NCBI RefSeq assembly: GCF_002305855.1
Contig: NZ_CP022163.1
Location: forward strand, 5,022,292-5,086,291
Origin: Melittangium boletus DSM 14713
GTDB lineage: Bacteria; Myxococcota; Myxococcia; Myxococcales; Myxococcaceae
DNA: 64,000 nucleotides
Reading direction: 5' to 3'
Shown one piece after another: positions 39,812 through 49,532 of this stretch; the first letter of the stretch is position 1; each line of letters opens with the position of its first letter. The notes under the pieces were generated by a model that was not told the origin of the DNA, made no database searches, and saw nothing but the letters and a program-made list of their open reading frames with translations. Position numbers and translations under genes: made by a program.

Positions 39812-42577
39812 ATGAAGCGGTTTCTGACGTCCCTTCCCGTCATGGCGGTTCTGGCAGCGGGGTGTTCCGACCCGGCGCAGCCCGACCCGGTGCAGCCCGA
39901 CCCGGATCCCGTCCAGCCCGCGCCCAAGCCCACCGTTCCAGCCTCGGTGTCCGTGGAATGGCAGCCCGTGGACAACTCGGTGGGCAGCTGGATGTTCTTC
40001 CGCTCCACCTTCACGATCGAGAACAAGGGGCCCGGTGAGCTGGGCAACCAGGGCTGGAAGCTCTATTTCAGCTTCGTGCGCCGCATCCTCAACGAGGGGG
40101 AGGGAAGCCAGGAAGAGAACCTGTTCCAGTCCCTCGCGAAGCAGGGCATCCGCATTACCAAGGCGGACCTCGCGGGCAGTGGCGACTACTTCGTGCTCGA
40201 GCCCCTTCCGGAGTTCAAGCCCATCGCGGTGGGCGAGCGGCGCGTGTTGGATGTGCTGGCCAGCGATTGGGCCATCCTGAAGTCGGACGCGCCCGCGGGC
40301 TTCCACATCGTGTTCTCCGGTGGCGAGCACAAGGGCGACGTCGCGTACGCCGTTCCGTCGACGGTCAAGCTGGACGCCTCGGATCCGAAGCAGACCACGC
40401 GCTTCGAGGGCGACAAGATGCCGGTGCAGACGCCCGGCTTGCGCTTCAAGGAGAACCCGGCCCTCCAGGACGTGGAGCTCAAGCGCCAGCTGTTGCCCGC
40501 TCCCCGGTCGCTCACCACTCGCGAGGGCAAGGTGACGCTGAGCAACGGAACCACGATTGGATATGCCGGCCCGCTCCAGGGCGAGGCTTCCTATCTGGTC
40601 TCGGCGCTGGGCGACGTGCTGGCGGGGACCGTTTCCTCCCGCGCCACGCAGGGTGATGAGCACATCCAACTGCGCATCCAGGCCGACCTCGACACCGATG
40701 GGGACGGGACGGCGGATGCCGAGGGCTACACGCTCGACGCGCAGGATGGGAAGATCCTCATCACCGGCGCGGACGCGGCGGGTGTCTTCCATGGCATCCA
40801 GACGCTCCGTCAGCTCATCCCCGTGGACGCCTATGCCGCCGCGGTGAATCCCAGCAACCGCAAGGCGGAGTTCTCCGTCCCGGCGGTGCTCATCGCCGAC
40901 GCTCCGGGCTTCTCCCACCGTGGCATGGCCCTGGACGTGGGCCGCCATTTCCAGTCCAAGGAGACGGTCAAGAAGCTGCTGGACGTGCTCGCCTACTACA
41001 AGATCAACAAGTTCCACTTCCACCTGACCGATGACGAGGGGTGGCGCCTGGAGATTCCGGGCATCCCGGAGCTGACCAGCTACGGCTCCCGCCGGGGCTT
41101 CGATCTGGCCGAGACCGAGATGATGCACGCGGCGATGGGCTCCTCGAATGACCTGGATTCGGGCGACCGCATCGAGCTCAAGCCGGCCAAGCGGCCCGCG
41201 GAGCAGACGGTGCGCCCCGCCTACCAGGGGTTCGAGCAGGAAATGCTCAACTTCGTGGGCAAGGGCAGTGGTTACTACACGACCAAGGATTTCGAGGAAA
41301 TCCTCGCCTACGCCACCGAGCGTCACATCGACGTGATTCCGGAGATCGACATGCCGGGCCACGCGCGCGCCGCGGTGATGTCCATGGAGTACCGCTACCG
41401 CAAGCTCAAGGACACGAATCCCGAGCAGGCCGCCATGTACCGGCTGGTGGATCCCAACGACACGTCCAAACACACGAGTGTTCAGGCGTACACGGATAAC
41501 TTCGTCAATCCTTGTCTGGAAACCTCGTATGCCTTCCTGACCAAGGTCGTCCAGGAAGTGAAGGCGCGGTATGACGCGGTGCCGGGTGCGCGGCTCCTGG
41601 TCATCCATGGCGGTGGTGATGAGCTGCCCTCGCTCCAGAACGGTGCCAACGTGTGGTGGCAGGGCTCGCCGCTCTGCAAGCAGAACGCCGCGACGAAGGA
41701 CCTGGACGATATCGGGCTGGCCAACCACTTCTTCACGCGCTGGAGTGAAATCATCACCGCGACGGGCGCGAAGATGACGGGTTGGGACGACGTCATCCAC
41801 CACGGACTGAGCCTGCCTGGCTTCATCCCCATGCCCTGGAGCAACGTGTGGGGCTGGGGGCGCGAGGATGATGCCTACAAGTTCGCCAACGAGGGCTACT
41901 CGGTCATCCTCGCCCACTCGACCAACCTCTACATGGACCTGGCGTACAACAAGGATCCGGACGAGCCGGGCTACTACTGGGCGAACTTCACGGACGAGAA
42001 GAAGACGTTTGAATACCGCCCATTCGACATCTACGCCAACGCGACCGAGGACCGGATGGGCAATCCCATCAACCCGGCCGATCTGAAGGACAAGGTGCGC
42101 CTGAAGGCCGAGAACAAGAAGAACATCATCGGCATGCAGGGACTGCTCTGGAGCGAGAACGTCAAGACGCCCGAGGTGATGGAATACCTCGCGTTCCCGA
42201 AGATCCTGGGCGTGGCCGAGCGCGCCTGGAATCCGGAGCTGCCCGCGGTGGAGGAGATGCCCGCGCTCTGGGCCCAATTCACCAATGCCCTGGGCCAGTC
42301 CATTCTTCCGCGTCTGGATGCCTACCGTCCCGTGGATCCGCGGGGTGAGCTGCCCGACACGGTGGGGGTGAACTACCGCATTCCCCTGCCGGGCGCGGAG
42401 ATCAGCGGCGGGAAGCTGACCGCGAACGTGCGCTTCCCGGGTCTGGGAATCGAGTACTCCACCGACAACGGCACGACCTGGAAGCGTTACTCGGCGCCCG
42501 TGGATGTCTCGGGCCGTGTGCTGCTCAGGTCGCTCGCGACCGATGGCCGCACCAGCCGCGTCGCCGAGCTGAACTGA
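39812..42577 (+). CDS. GH20 beta-N-acetylhexosaminidase lipoprotein
   Basis: The 921-residue protein has a lipobox (LAAGC, Cys18), a repetitive Pro/Asp linker, an N-terminal chitobiase-type carbohydrate-binding domain (SVEWQPVDNSVGSWMFF onward), a GH20b domain, the catalytic TIM barrel with FHFHLTDDEGWRLEIP and the catalytic pair Asp603-Glu604 (HGGGDELPS), and a C-terminal Ig-like domain. It releases GlcNAc from chitooligosaccharides at the outer membrane or in the periplasm, supplying NagE. Asp-rich spacing resembles Serratia chitobiase. ATG 39812 follows TTGGAGGC. It ends the plus-strand nag gene run before a strong terminator. Confidence 0.94.
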   Translation: MKRFLTSLPVMAVLAAGCSDPAQPDPVQPDPDPVQPAPKPTVPASVSVEWQPVDNSVGSWMFFRSTFTIENKGPGELGNQGWKLYFSFVRRILNEGEGSQEENLFQSLAKQGIRITKADLAGSGDYFVLEPLPEFKPIAVGERRVLDVLASDWAILKSDAPAGFHIVFSGGEHKGDVAYAVPSTVKLDASDPKQTTRFEGDKMPVQTPGLRFKENPALQDVELKRQLLPAPRSLTTREGKVTLSNGTTIGYAGPLQGEASYLVSALGDVLAGTVSSRATQGDEHIQLRIQADLDTDGDGTADAEGYTLDAQDGKILITGADAAGVFHGIQTLRQLIPVDAYAAAVNPSNRKAEFSVPAVLIADAPGFSHRGMALDVGRHFQSKETVKKLLDVLAYYKINKFHFHLTDDEGWRLEIPGIPELTSYGSRRGFDLAETEMMHAAMGSSNDLDSGDRIELKPAKRPAEQTVRPAYQGFEQEMLNFVGKGSGYYTTKDFEEILAYATERHIDVIPEIDMPGHARAAVMSMEYRYRKLKDTNPEQAAMYRLVDPNDTSKHTSVQAYTDNFVNPCLETSYAFLTKVVQEVKARYDAVPGARLLVIHGGGDELPSLQNGANVWWQGSPLCKQNAATKDLDDIGLANHFFTRWSEIITATGAKMTGWDDVIHHGLSLPGFIPMPWSNVWGWGREDDAYKFANEGYSVILAHSTNLYMDLAYNKDPDEPGYYWANFTDEKKTFEYRPFDIYANATEDRMGNPINPADLKDKVRLKAENKKNIIGMQGLLWSENVKTPEVMEYLAFPKILGVAERAWNPELPAVEEMPALWAQFTNALGQSILPRLDAYRPVDPRGELPDTVGVNYRIPLPGAEISGGKLTANVRFPGLGIEYSTDNGTTWKRYSAPVDVSGRVLLRSLATDGRTSRVAELN

Positions 42578-42596
42578 GCCGTCGACTTTCCTCATG

Positions 42597-42645
42597 GACG
42601 CATGCGCGGGGGTGCAAGTGATTGCGCCGCGCATGCGTCTTTTTT
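42597..42645 (+). terminator. Intrinsic terminator of the plus-strand nag gene run
   Basis: GACGCATGCGCGG (42597-42609) pairs with CCGCGCATGCGTC (42627-42639), a perfect 13-bp stem with a 17-nt loop followed by T6. Confidence 0.93.
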
Positions 42646-42647
42646 GT

Positions 42648-42930
42648 CTCCGTGGATTCCTCCTCCGTGGATTCCCTCTCGGGAATCCCTCTCCAGCCGT
42701 GCTTAACCAGTTGGTACTGAAGACGCCTCAAGAAGTGAAAAACAGGTAGTCGTGGACTTGACCCCGTTCCCGGTATTGGCCAATCTTGCTGCGCGGATCC
42801 GCTGAATCGTGAGTGCGGATTTTCGCGTGAAGCGCGGCCGTCGGATGGGTGCGAGGGGAGTCTGGCACCCGGGAATCAATGGCTCCGCGCGTCACGCTCC
42901 GAGGTTATTCCTAGCAACCTGGAGAGGTCG
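42648..42930 (+). promoter_or_regulatory. Long leader of chitinase A with repeats
   Basis: No gene is seen in this 283-nt stretch. CTCCGTGGATTCC occurs twice with a 15-nt period (42648-42660, 42663-42675), the second copy running into a perfect hairpin GGATTCCC-TCTC-GGGAATCC (42669-42688). TTGACC at 42758-42763 lies in ACTTGACCCC, a partial match to the GGTTGACCC word found before other chitin genes. A purine-rich GGAGAGG precedes the ATG at 42931. Confidence 0.45.
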
Positions 42931-44958
<2,028 letters not shown>

Positions 44959-44973
44959 TTCGAAGCAGTCCCG

Positions 44974-45011
44974 GGCCGGTGGAGCGCGTACGCGCCTTCA
45001 CCGGCCTTTTT
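44974..45011 (+). terminator. Intrinsic terminator of chitinase A
   Basis: GGCCGGT (44974-44980) pairs with ACCGGCC (45000-45006), with an inner GCGCG/CGCGC helix, followed by T5. It lies 15 nt after the stop. Confidence 0.9.
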
Positions 45012-45045
45012 GTATCCACTTTCCGGTGTTTCCCTCTTCCCTGCC

Positions 45046-45657
45046 ATGAACATGATGAAAGCCAATACGCAGTGCCGTCGTCCGGCGAGGGCTTCCCTCG
45101 ATGAGACCCGCCTCCGCGCCGTCATGGATGGACGGTGTGAATCGGCCGATGCACTGCTGGCGCAACTGATGCCCCGGGTGCGCAATCTGGTCCGCTATTC
45201 GGTTCGCGTCGACTCGGATGTGGATGACATCACCCAGGACGCGTTGATCGCCATCCTGCGGGGCCTGCCGTCCTACCGGGGCGAGGGCGCGTTCGCCTCG
45301 TGGGCGGACCGGGTCGTGGGGCGGGTGACGTTCGCGGCCTCGAGGCGCGCGCGCGCCGAGCGCACGATGCTTCACCCCGAGGAGGACCTGGCGGAACTGG
45401 ACGTGCTGTCGCCGGAGGACGGGCCGCCGGAGGATTGTCTCCTGCGCCGTCAGATGGAGCGGCTGCTGGACAAGCTCTCCGAGGAGCAGCGCCGGGCCCT
45501 GTTGCTGCACCATGTGATGGGCATGAGCGTGCCGGAGATGGCGGAGGAGCTGGAGGTCCCCTTCGAGACCGTCCGCAGCAGGCTGCGCCTGGGCAAGGCG
45601 CACCTGCGCGAGCTGCTGTACCGTCATGCGGACCGGGAGGCGGCGGCGCTGCTCTGA
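45046..45657 (+). CDS. ECF-type RNA polymerase sigma factor
   Basis: The 203-residue protein has sigma region 2 (VRYSVRVDSDVDDITQDALIAILRGLPSY, then GAFASWADRVV) and region 4 (about 140-195, LSEEQRRALLLHHVMGMSVPEMAEEL with a helix-turn-helix) and lacks regions 1 and 3, as in ECF/sigma-70 group 4 factors. ATG 45046 avoids the upstream terminator, which a longer frame from a TTG at 45010 would overlap. No anti-sigma gene is adjacent, which is unusual. Its place between chitinase genes suggests, but does not prove, control of that set. Confidence 0.88.
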   Translation: MNMMKANTQCRRPARASLDETRLRAVMDGRCESADALLAQLMPRVRNLVRYSVRVDSDVDDITQDALIAILRGLPSYRGEGAFASWADRVVGRVTFAASRRARAERTMLHPEEDLAELDVLSPEDGPPEDCLLRRQMERLLDKLSEEQRRALLLHHVMGMSVPEMAEELEVPFETVRSRLRLGKAHLRELLYRHADREAAALL

Positions 45658-45687
45658 CCGCCGCGCCCCCGATGCGCGGGACTCCCT

Positions 45688-47532
45688 CTAGTACTTGGGG
45701 AGGTTGGGGATGCTCTGGTTGCAGTTGCTGGTGATGCCGAGGATCTGACACACCTTCTGGCCCGCGGAGTTCACCGACGCGGCCCCGGCGGGAGGAGCGG
45801 CATGGACGCGCTCCTTCCACACCTGCCACACCATCATGCCGTCCGTGGCCTTGCCCTTGTTCTTCATGTACGTGGCGAGCGTCTCGACGTTGTAATACTT
45901 CGTCGCCATGTTGTTCTGCCCCGTGAGCATCTCCGCGTCGTAGACGGTGCCGGGGTCCGCGTTGAGCCGCAGCGTCGCGCCGCCCGCGCCCTCCGGAGCG
46001 ATCTCCAGGCCCATGGCGATGGGGCCCGAGTAGATGGCCCGGTAGGACTCATAGCCCTCGCGCGGATCGTAGTAGTCGCCGCCGTCGTAGGACATGAGGT
46101 TGATGTGGCGCAGCTTGTTGCCGTGGTTCTTCACCACGCTGTACATGGTGCCGCCGAAGGGCGAGCCCCACTGCACCTTGCCCTCCTCGAACGGCGTGCC
46201 CTTCACGTAGTAGGCGCCCGTGGACCAGCCCGCGATGGAGATGCCCAGCTTGAGGCCCCGCGCGCGGATGGTGCTGTCCAGGGTGGTGATGATGTTGGCG
46301 ATCTCCCCGTCCTTGCTGCAGCTGAACTGGGCCGCCTCCAGCTTGTTGCAGCTGCTGCCGCTCGACTCCCAGTCGATGTCCACGCCGTCCGCGCCGAGGT
46401 CCTGCGCCAGGTCCACCACGTGTCCCGCGTTGAAGCGGGCCCACTGGTCACCCTGGCTGTAGCTCCAGCCGCCCACGGAGATCCACACCTGGGTGCCCCG
46501 GGCGCGCAGCGCCTTGATGTTGTTGATGAGCGTCTGGGCCTGGGCCGCGGTGAACTTCTTCTGGCCGGTGTTCGTCGTGGCTCCCTCGAAGAACTCGAAG
46601 CCCGCCACGGCCTGATCGAACTCGAACGAGCCCCGGGTGTAGGCCATGTCCGGCCGGACGAACGACAGGTTCAGGTGGGTGTAGTAGCTCGGGATGTTGG
46701 CGGTCGTCAGGTCGTTGATGCTCGTGTTCCAGCTGCTGGCATAGCCGATGTACATGCGGCCGCCCGCGGGCGGGGGCTCGCTCGTGGTGAGCTTGACGGT
46801 GACGCTCGCCGCGCTGGACGTGGCGTTGTTGCCCGCCGCGTCGAAGGCCTTGGCGGTGTAGCTGTAGGTGCCGTTCTGGGTGTTGGAATAGAACGCATCC
46901 GAGGCGGTGAAGGGGCTCGCCGTCGCGGTGCTCAGCAGGGCGCCGTTCTTGTAGAACTCGACCCGGGTCACGCCCACGTTGTCACTGGCGGGCGCGGTGA
47001 GCGTCACATTGCCCGCGCTCGTGAGGTTGGTGGGGCTGGCCGACAGGCTGACCGTGGGGGCGATCTTGTCGCTGGCCGGCGGCGGGCCACCGGCACACGA
47101 GTAGCCGTTGATGTTGCAGGTACCCACGCCGCTGAAGGCGCCGGAGCCCTCGAAGGTCACGGTCACGCTGCCGTTGGCGGGCACCACGTTGCCGCCCCAG
47201 CTGTTGGGCAGCACGGTCCACGAGCCATCCGCGCCCTTGCTGGCGGAACCCGCCGCGCCCCAGGGCGTGCCGCTGATGGCGGCGGTGCCGTTGAACTTGA
47301 AGTTGAGGGACCAGTCGTTGATGGCGCTGGCCGTGGTGTTCTTGATGGTGATGACGGCGCTGAAGCCACCGCTCCAGCTGGAGGCCTGGGCGAACGTCGC
47401 GGTCAACCCGGCGGCGGTCGCGGCGGCCTGCTCCGTGCTCTGGAAGTGGGCCGAGGCGGGCAACTCCTGCTCGCCGCAAGCGACGAGCAGGCCCATCAGA
47501 CTGGGAATGAGGAACTTGGACGACCGACGCAT
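45688..47532 (-). CDS. GH18 chitinase B lipoprotein (CBM2, Ig-like domain)
   Basis: The 614-residue protein has a lipobox (LLVAC, Cys19), a CBM2-type domain (about 40-148, SWSGGFSAVITIKN and NSWGGNV tryptophans), one Ig-like domain (about 155-250) and a GH18 barrel (about 258-600) with ISVGGWSYS and DGVDIDWE ending at the catalytic Glu389. The barrel differs from chitinase A and belongs to another GH18 subgroup. CBM2 can bind cellulose or chitin. It has its own upstream region containing the shared GGTTGACCCGAAA word and lies downstream of chitinase C on the same strand. Confidence 0.94.
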   Translation of the reverse strand: MRRSSKFLIPSLMGLLVACGEQELPASAHFQSTEQAAATAAGLTATFAQASSWSGGFSAVITIKNTTASAINDWSLNFKFNGTAAISGTPWGAAGSASKGADGSWTVLPNSWGGNVVPANGSVTVTFEGSGAFSGVGTCNINGYSCAGGPPPASDKIAPTVSLSASPTNLTSAGNVTLTAPASDNVGVTRVEFYKNGALLSTATASPFTASDAFYSNTQNGTYSYTAKAFDAAGNNATSSAASVTVKLTTSEPPPAGGRMYIGYASSWNTSINDLTTANIPSYYTHLNLSFVRPDMAYTRGSFEFDQAVAGFEFFEGATTNTGQKKFTAAQAQTLINNIKALRARGTQVWISVGGWSYSQGDQWARFNAGHVVDLAQDLGADGVDIDWESSGSSCNKLEAAQFSCSKDGEIANIITTLDSTIRARGLKLGISIAGWSTGAYYVKGTPFEEGKVQWGSPFGGTMYSVVKNHGNKLRHINLMSYDGGDYYDPREGYESYRAIYSGPIAMGLEIAPEGAGGATLRLNADPGTVYDAEMLTGQNNMATKYYNVETLATYMKNKGKATDGMMVWQVWKERVHAAPPAGAASVNSAGQKVCQILGITSNCNQSIPNLPKY

Positions 47533-47594
47533 GATGCCTCCGTGACGGAGAGGGAAGGAAAGGACAGGCAGAAGAGAGAGCGCCGCGAGCGGGC

Positions 47595-47607
47595 TTTCGG
47601 GTCAACC
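47595..47607 (-). promoter_or_regulatory. Shared GGTTGACCCGAAA motif before chitinase B
   Basis: The 13-mer GGTTGACCCGAAA (minus strand) lies 63 nt upstream of the chitinase B start and is identical to one before the 49533-51482 gene. It contains a TTGACC -35-like core, but no good -10 follows, so it may be an activator site or a special promoter element. Confidence 0.45.
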
Positions 47608-47641
47608 TGTCCGCCTTCGACTGCGTACGGCCGGATCTCGC

Positions 47642-49468
47642 CTACTTATAGGTGTCCAGGTAGGCGCGGTGGCTGTTGGAGAACTCGTAGTTGGTGAACT
47701 TGTCCCAGTTGATGGACCAGGTCATCAACCCCTTGAAGTCCGCGTAGCCAGACGCCTGACGCAGCACGTAACCGCCGCCGAAGGACTTGCCCTTGATGAG
47801 GTAGTCGAGCGCCTTCTGCACGTTGGCCGGCGTCGTGTATCCGCCGCCCGCCGCCTGGGGCGAGGAGGGCAGGCCGATGACGATCTGATCGGCGCGCAGG
47901 CCCGGGAAGACCTGGCTCGCGTTGCCACCGATGGGGAAGCCGCGGATCATCATCTCCGCCATAGCCACGTGGAAGTCCGGGGTGCCCTGGGCATAGGACT
48001 TGCCGTCCAGCGCGGTGACGGTGCCGGTGTTGTAGTGCTGCACGTGCAGGTACGTCAGGCGATCGCGCAGCGCGTGGATGACGGGCAGGTAGGCGCCCCA
48101 CGGGCCGCCGTAGGCGGAGTAGCCACCCTGCACATAGGCCGTCTCGGGCGCCATGGTGAGGATGAAGTTCGCGCCATAGCGGTTGATGAGCTGCCGGGTG
48201 CCGTCGATCAGGTTGATGATCTTCGGCGTGGTGGGGTTGCGGAAGTCCGTGTCCCCGCCGTTGAGCGCCAGCGAGCTGCCCTCGAGGTCCAGATCCAGGC
48301 CGTCGAAGCCATACGTGTCGATGATGGAAGACATGCTGGAGACGAACGTGGCCTTGGCGGCCGCGGTGTCCAGGTGGATGGTGCCGTTGGCGCCACCGAT
48401 GGAGATGAGGACCTTCTTGCCCTGGCTCTTCAGGTAGGCGACGTCCGCCTTGAAGTCGGCGGTGGTCGCGTTGTACGGCGCGAACGCCATGTTGCCCGTG
48501 CCGGCGCCACCGACGGGCTCGGCGAACGCGACCTGGATGACGTCGTACTTCGACGAGATGTCGCGCAGGCGGATGTTGGTCGAGCCGTTGTCGAAGTTGT
48601 GCCAGTAGCCCACGATGACCTTCTTGCTGGTGGGCGGGGGCTGGGTGTTGGTCGTCGTGGCCGAGATGCTGTTGCTGGCGGTGGAGCGGTTACCCGCGGC
48701 GTCCCGGGCCTTCACGGTGAAGGTGTACGTGGTGTTCGCGTTCAGGCCGGACGCCGTGGCGGTGGTGCCCGTGACGGTGGTCGAGAGCGTGGAGCCGTTG
48801 ACGAAGACCTCGTAGCCGGTGACGGCCACGTTGTCCGTCGAGCCGTTCCACGCGAGCGACACGCTGTTGTTGCTCACGCCCGTGGAGCGCAGGCTGCTGG
48901 GCGCGGTGGGCGCCTGGGTGTCCGGGGGCTCCGTGGCCGGCGTGGTGGTGCTGTGGGCGGAGCTGGCCGCCGAGCGGTTGCCCGCGGCGTCCCGGGCCTT
49001 CACGGTGAAGGTGTACGTGGTGTTCGCCTTCAGGTTGGACACGGTGGCGCTGGTGGAGGTGACGGTGGCCGCGAGCGCGGTGCCGTTGAACACCTCGTAG
49101 CCGGTGACGCCCACGTTGTCGGACGACGCGCTCCAGGACAGGGAGACGCTCGTGGACGTCTTGCCCGTGGAGGTCAGGTTGGCCGGCGCGGTGGGGGCCT
49201 GGGTATCCGTCGGCGTGCCGCCCGAGCGCTCGAGCCACAGCGCGGCGACGTTGGGCGGCTCCCAGCCGACGAGCGAGGTGTGCGCCTGACGGCAGTCATA
49301 GCCCTTGCCGCCATAGGACGCGATGTCGCCGGTGGCGTAGGAGACATTGGGGGCCCAGGCGCCGCGATCCGCGGCGGCGGCCAGGGTGGGGACGAGGTTC
49401 CACAGCAGGGCCGCGGTGACCGCCAGGACGGCGAGTCCCGAGCGGATAGGGTGAGTCGAGGAATGCAT
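47642..49468 (-). CDS. Secreted GH18 chitinase C (CBM5/12, two FN3 domains)
   Basis: The 608-residue protein has a signal peptide cleaved around ALAAAA (no lipobox), a CBM5/12 domain (about 37-80, WAPNVSYATGDIASYGGKGY, WEPP), two fibronectin III domains (about 90-175 and 185-272) and a GH18 barrel (about 283-608) with ISIGGANG and DGLDLDLE, where Trp of the usual DWE is Leu and the catalytic acid is Glu396. This subgroup resembles bacterial secreted chitinases of ChiD/ChiC type. Start lies 64 nt after the stop of the upstream gene, so the two may share a transcript. Confidence 0.94.
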   Translation of the reverse strand: MHSSTHPIRSGLAVLAVTAALLWNLVPTLAAAADRGAWAPNVSYATGDIASYGGKGYDCRQAHTSLVGWEPPNVAALWLERSGGTPTDTQAPTAPANLTSTGKTSTSVSLSWSASSDNVGVTGYEVFNGTALAATVTSTSATVSNLKANTTYTFTVKARDAAGNRSAASSAHSTTTPATEPPDTQAPTAPSSLRSTGVSNNSVSLAWNGSTDNVAVTGYEVFVNGSTLSTTVTGTTATASGLNANTTYTFTVKARDAAGNRSTASNSISATTTNTQPPPTSKKVIVGYWHNFDNGSTNIRLRDISSKYDVIQVAFAEPVGGAGTGNMAFAPYNATTADFKADVAYLKSQGKKVLISIGGANGTIHLDTAAAKATFVSSMSSIIDTYGFDGLDLDLEGSSLALNGGDTDFRNPTTPKIINLIDGTRQLINRYGANFILTMAPETAYVQGGYSAYGGPWGAYLPVIHALRDRLTYLHVQHYNTGTVTALDGKSYAQGTPDFHVAMAEMMIRGFPIGGNASQVFPGLRADQIVIGLPSSPQAAGGGYTTPANVQKALDYLIKGKSFGGGYVLRQASGYADFKGLMTWSINWDKFTNYEFSNSHRAYLDTYK

Positions 49469-49532
49469 CGGTTGAATCCCTTTCAGGAATGCGGAGACAT
49501 GGACAGTGAATGGATGGGAATGCGCGGGGCCG

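Noticed and set aside
37166..42634. A 1822-codon open frame on the minus strand
   Set aside because: It runs antisense through nagE and the GH20 gene and into the PTS fusion gene, has low-complexity His/Arg/Ala-rich composition and no homology; a by-product of high GC in the third codon position of the real genes.
45802..47697. 631-codon plus-strand frame opposite chitinase B
   Set aside because: Low-complexity antisense frame; the minus strand encodes a full signal peptide, CBM2, Ig-like and GH18 chain.
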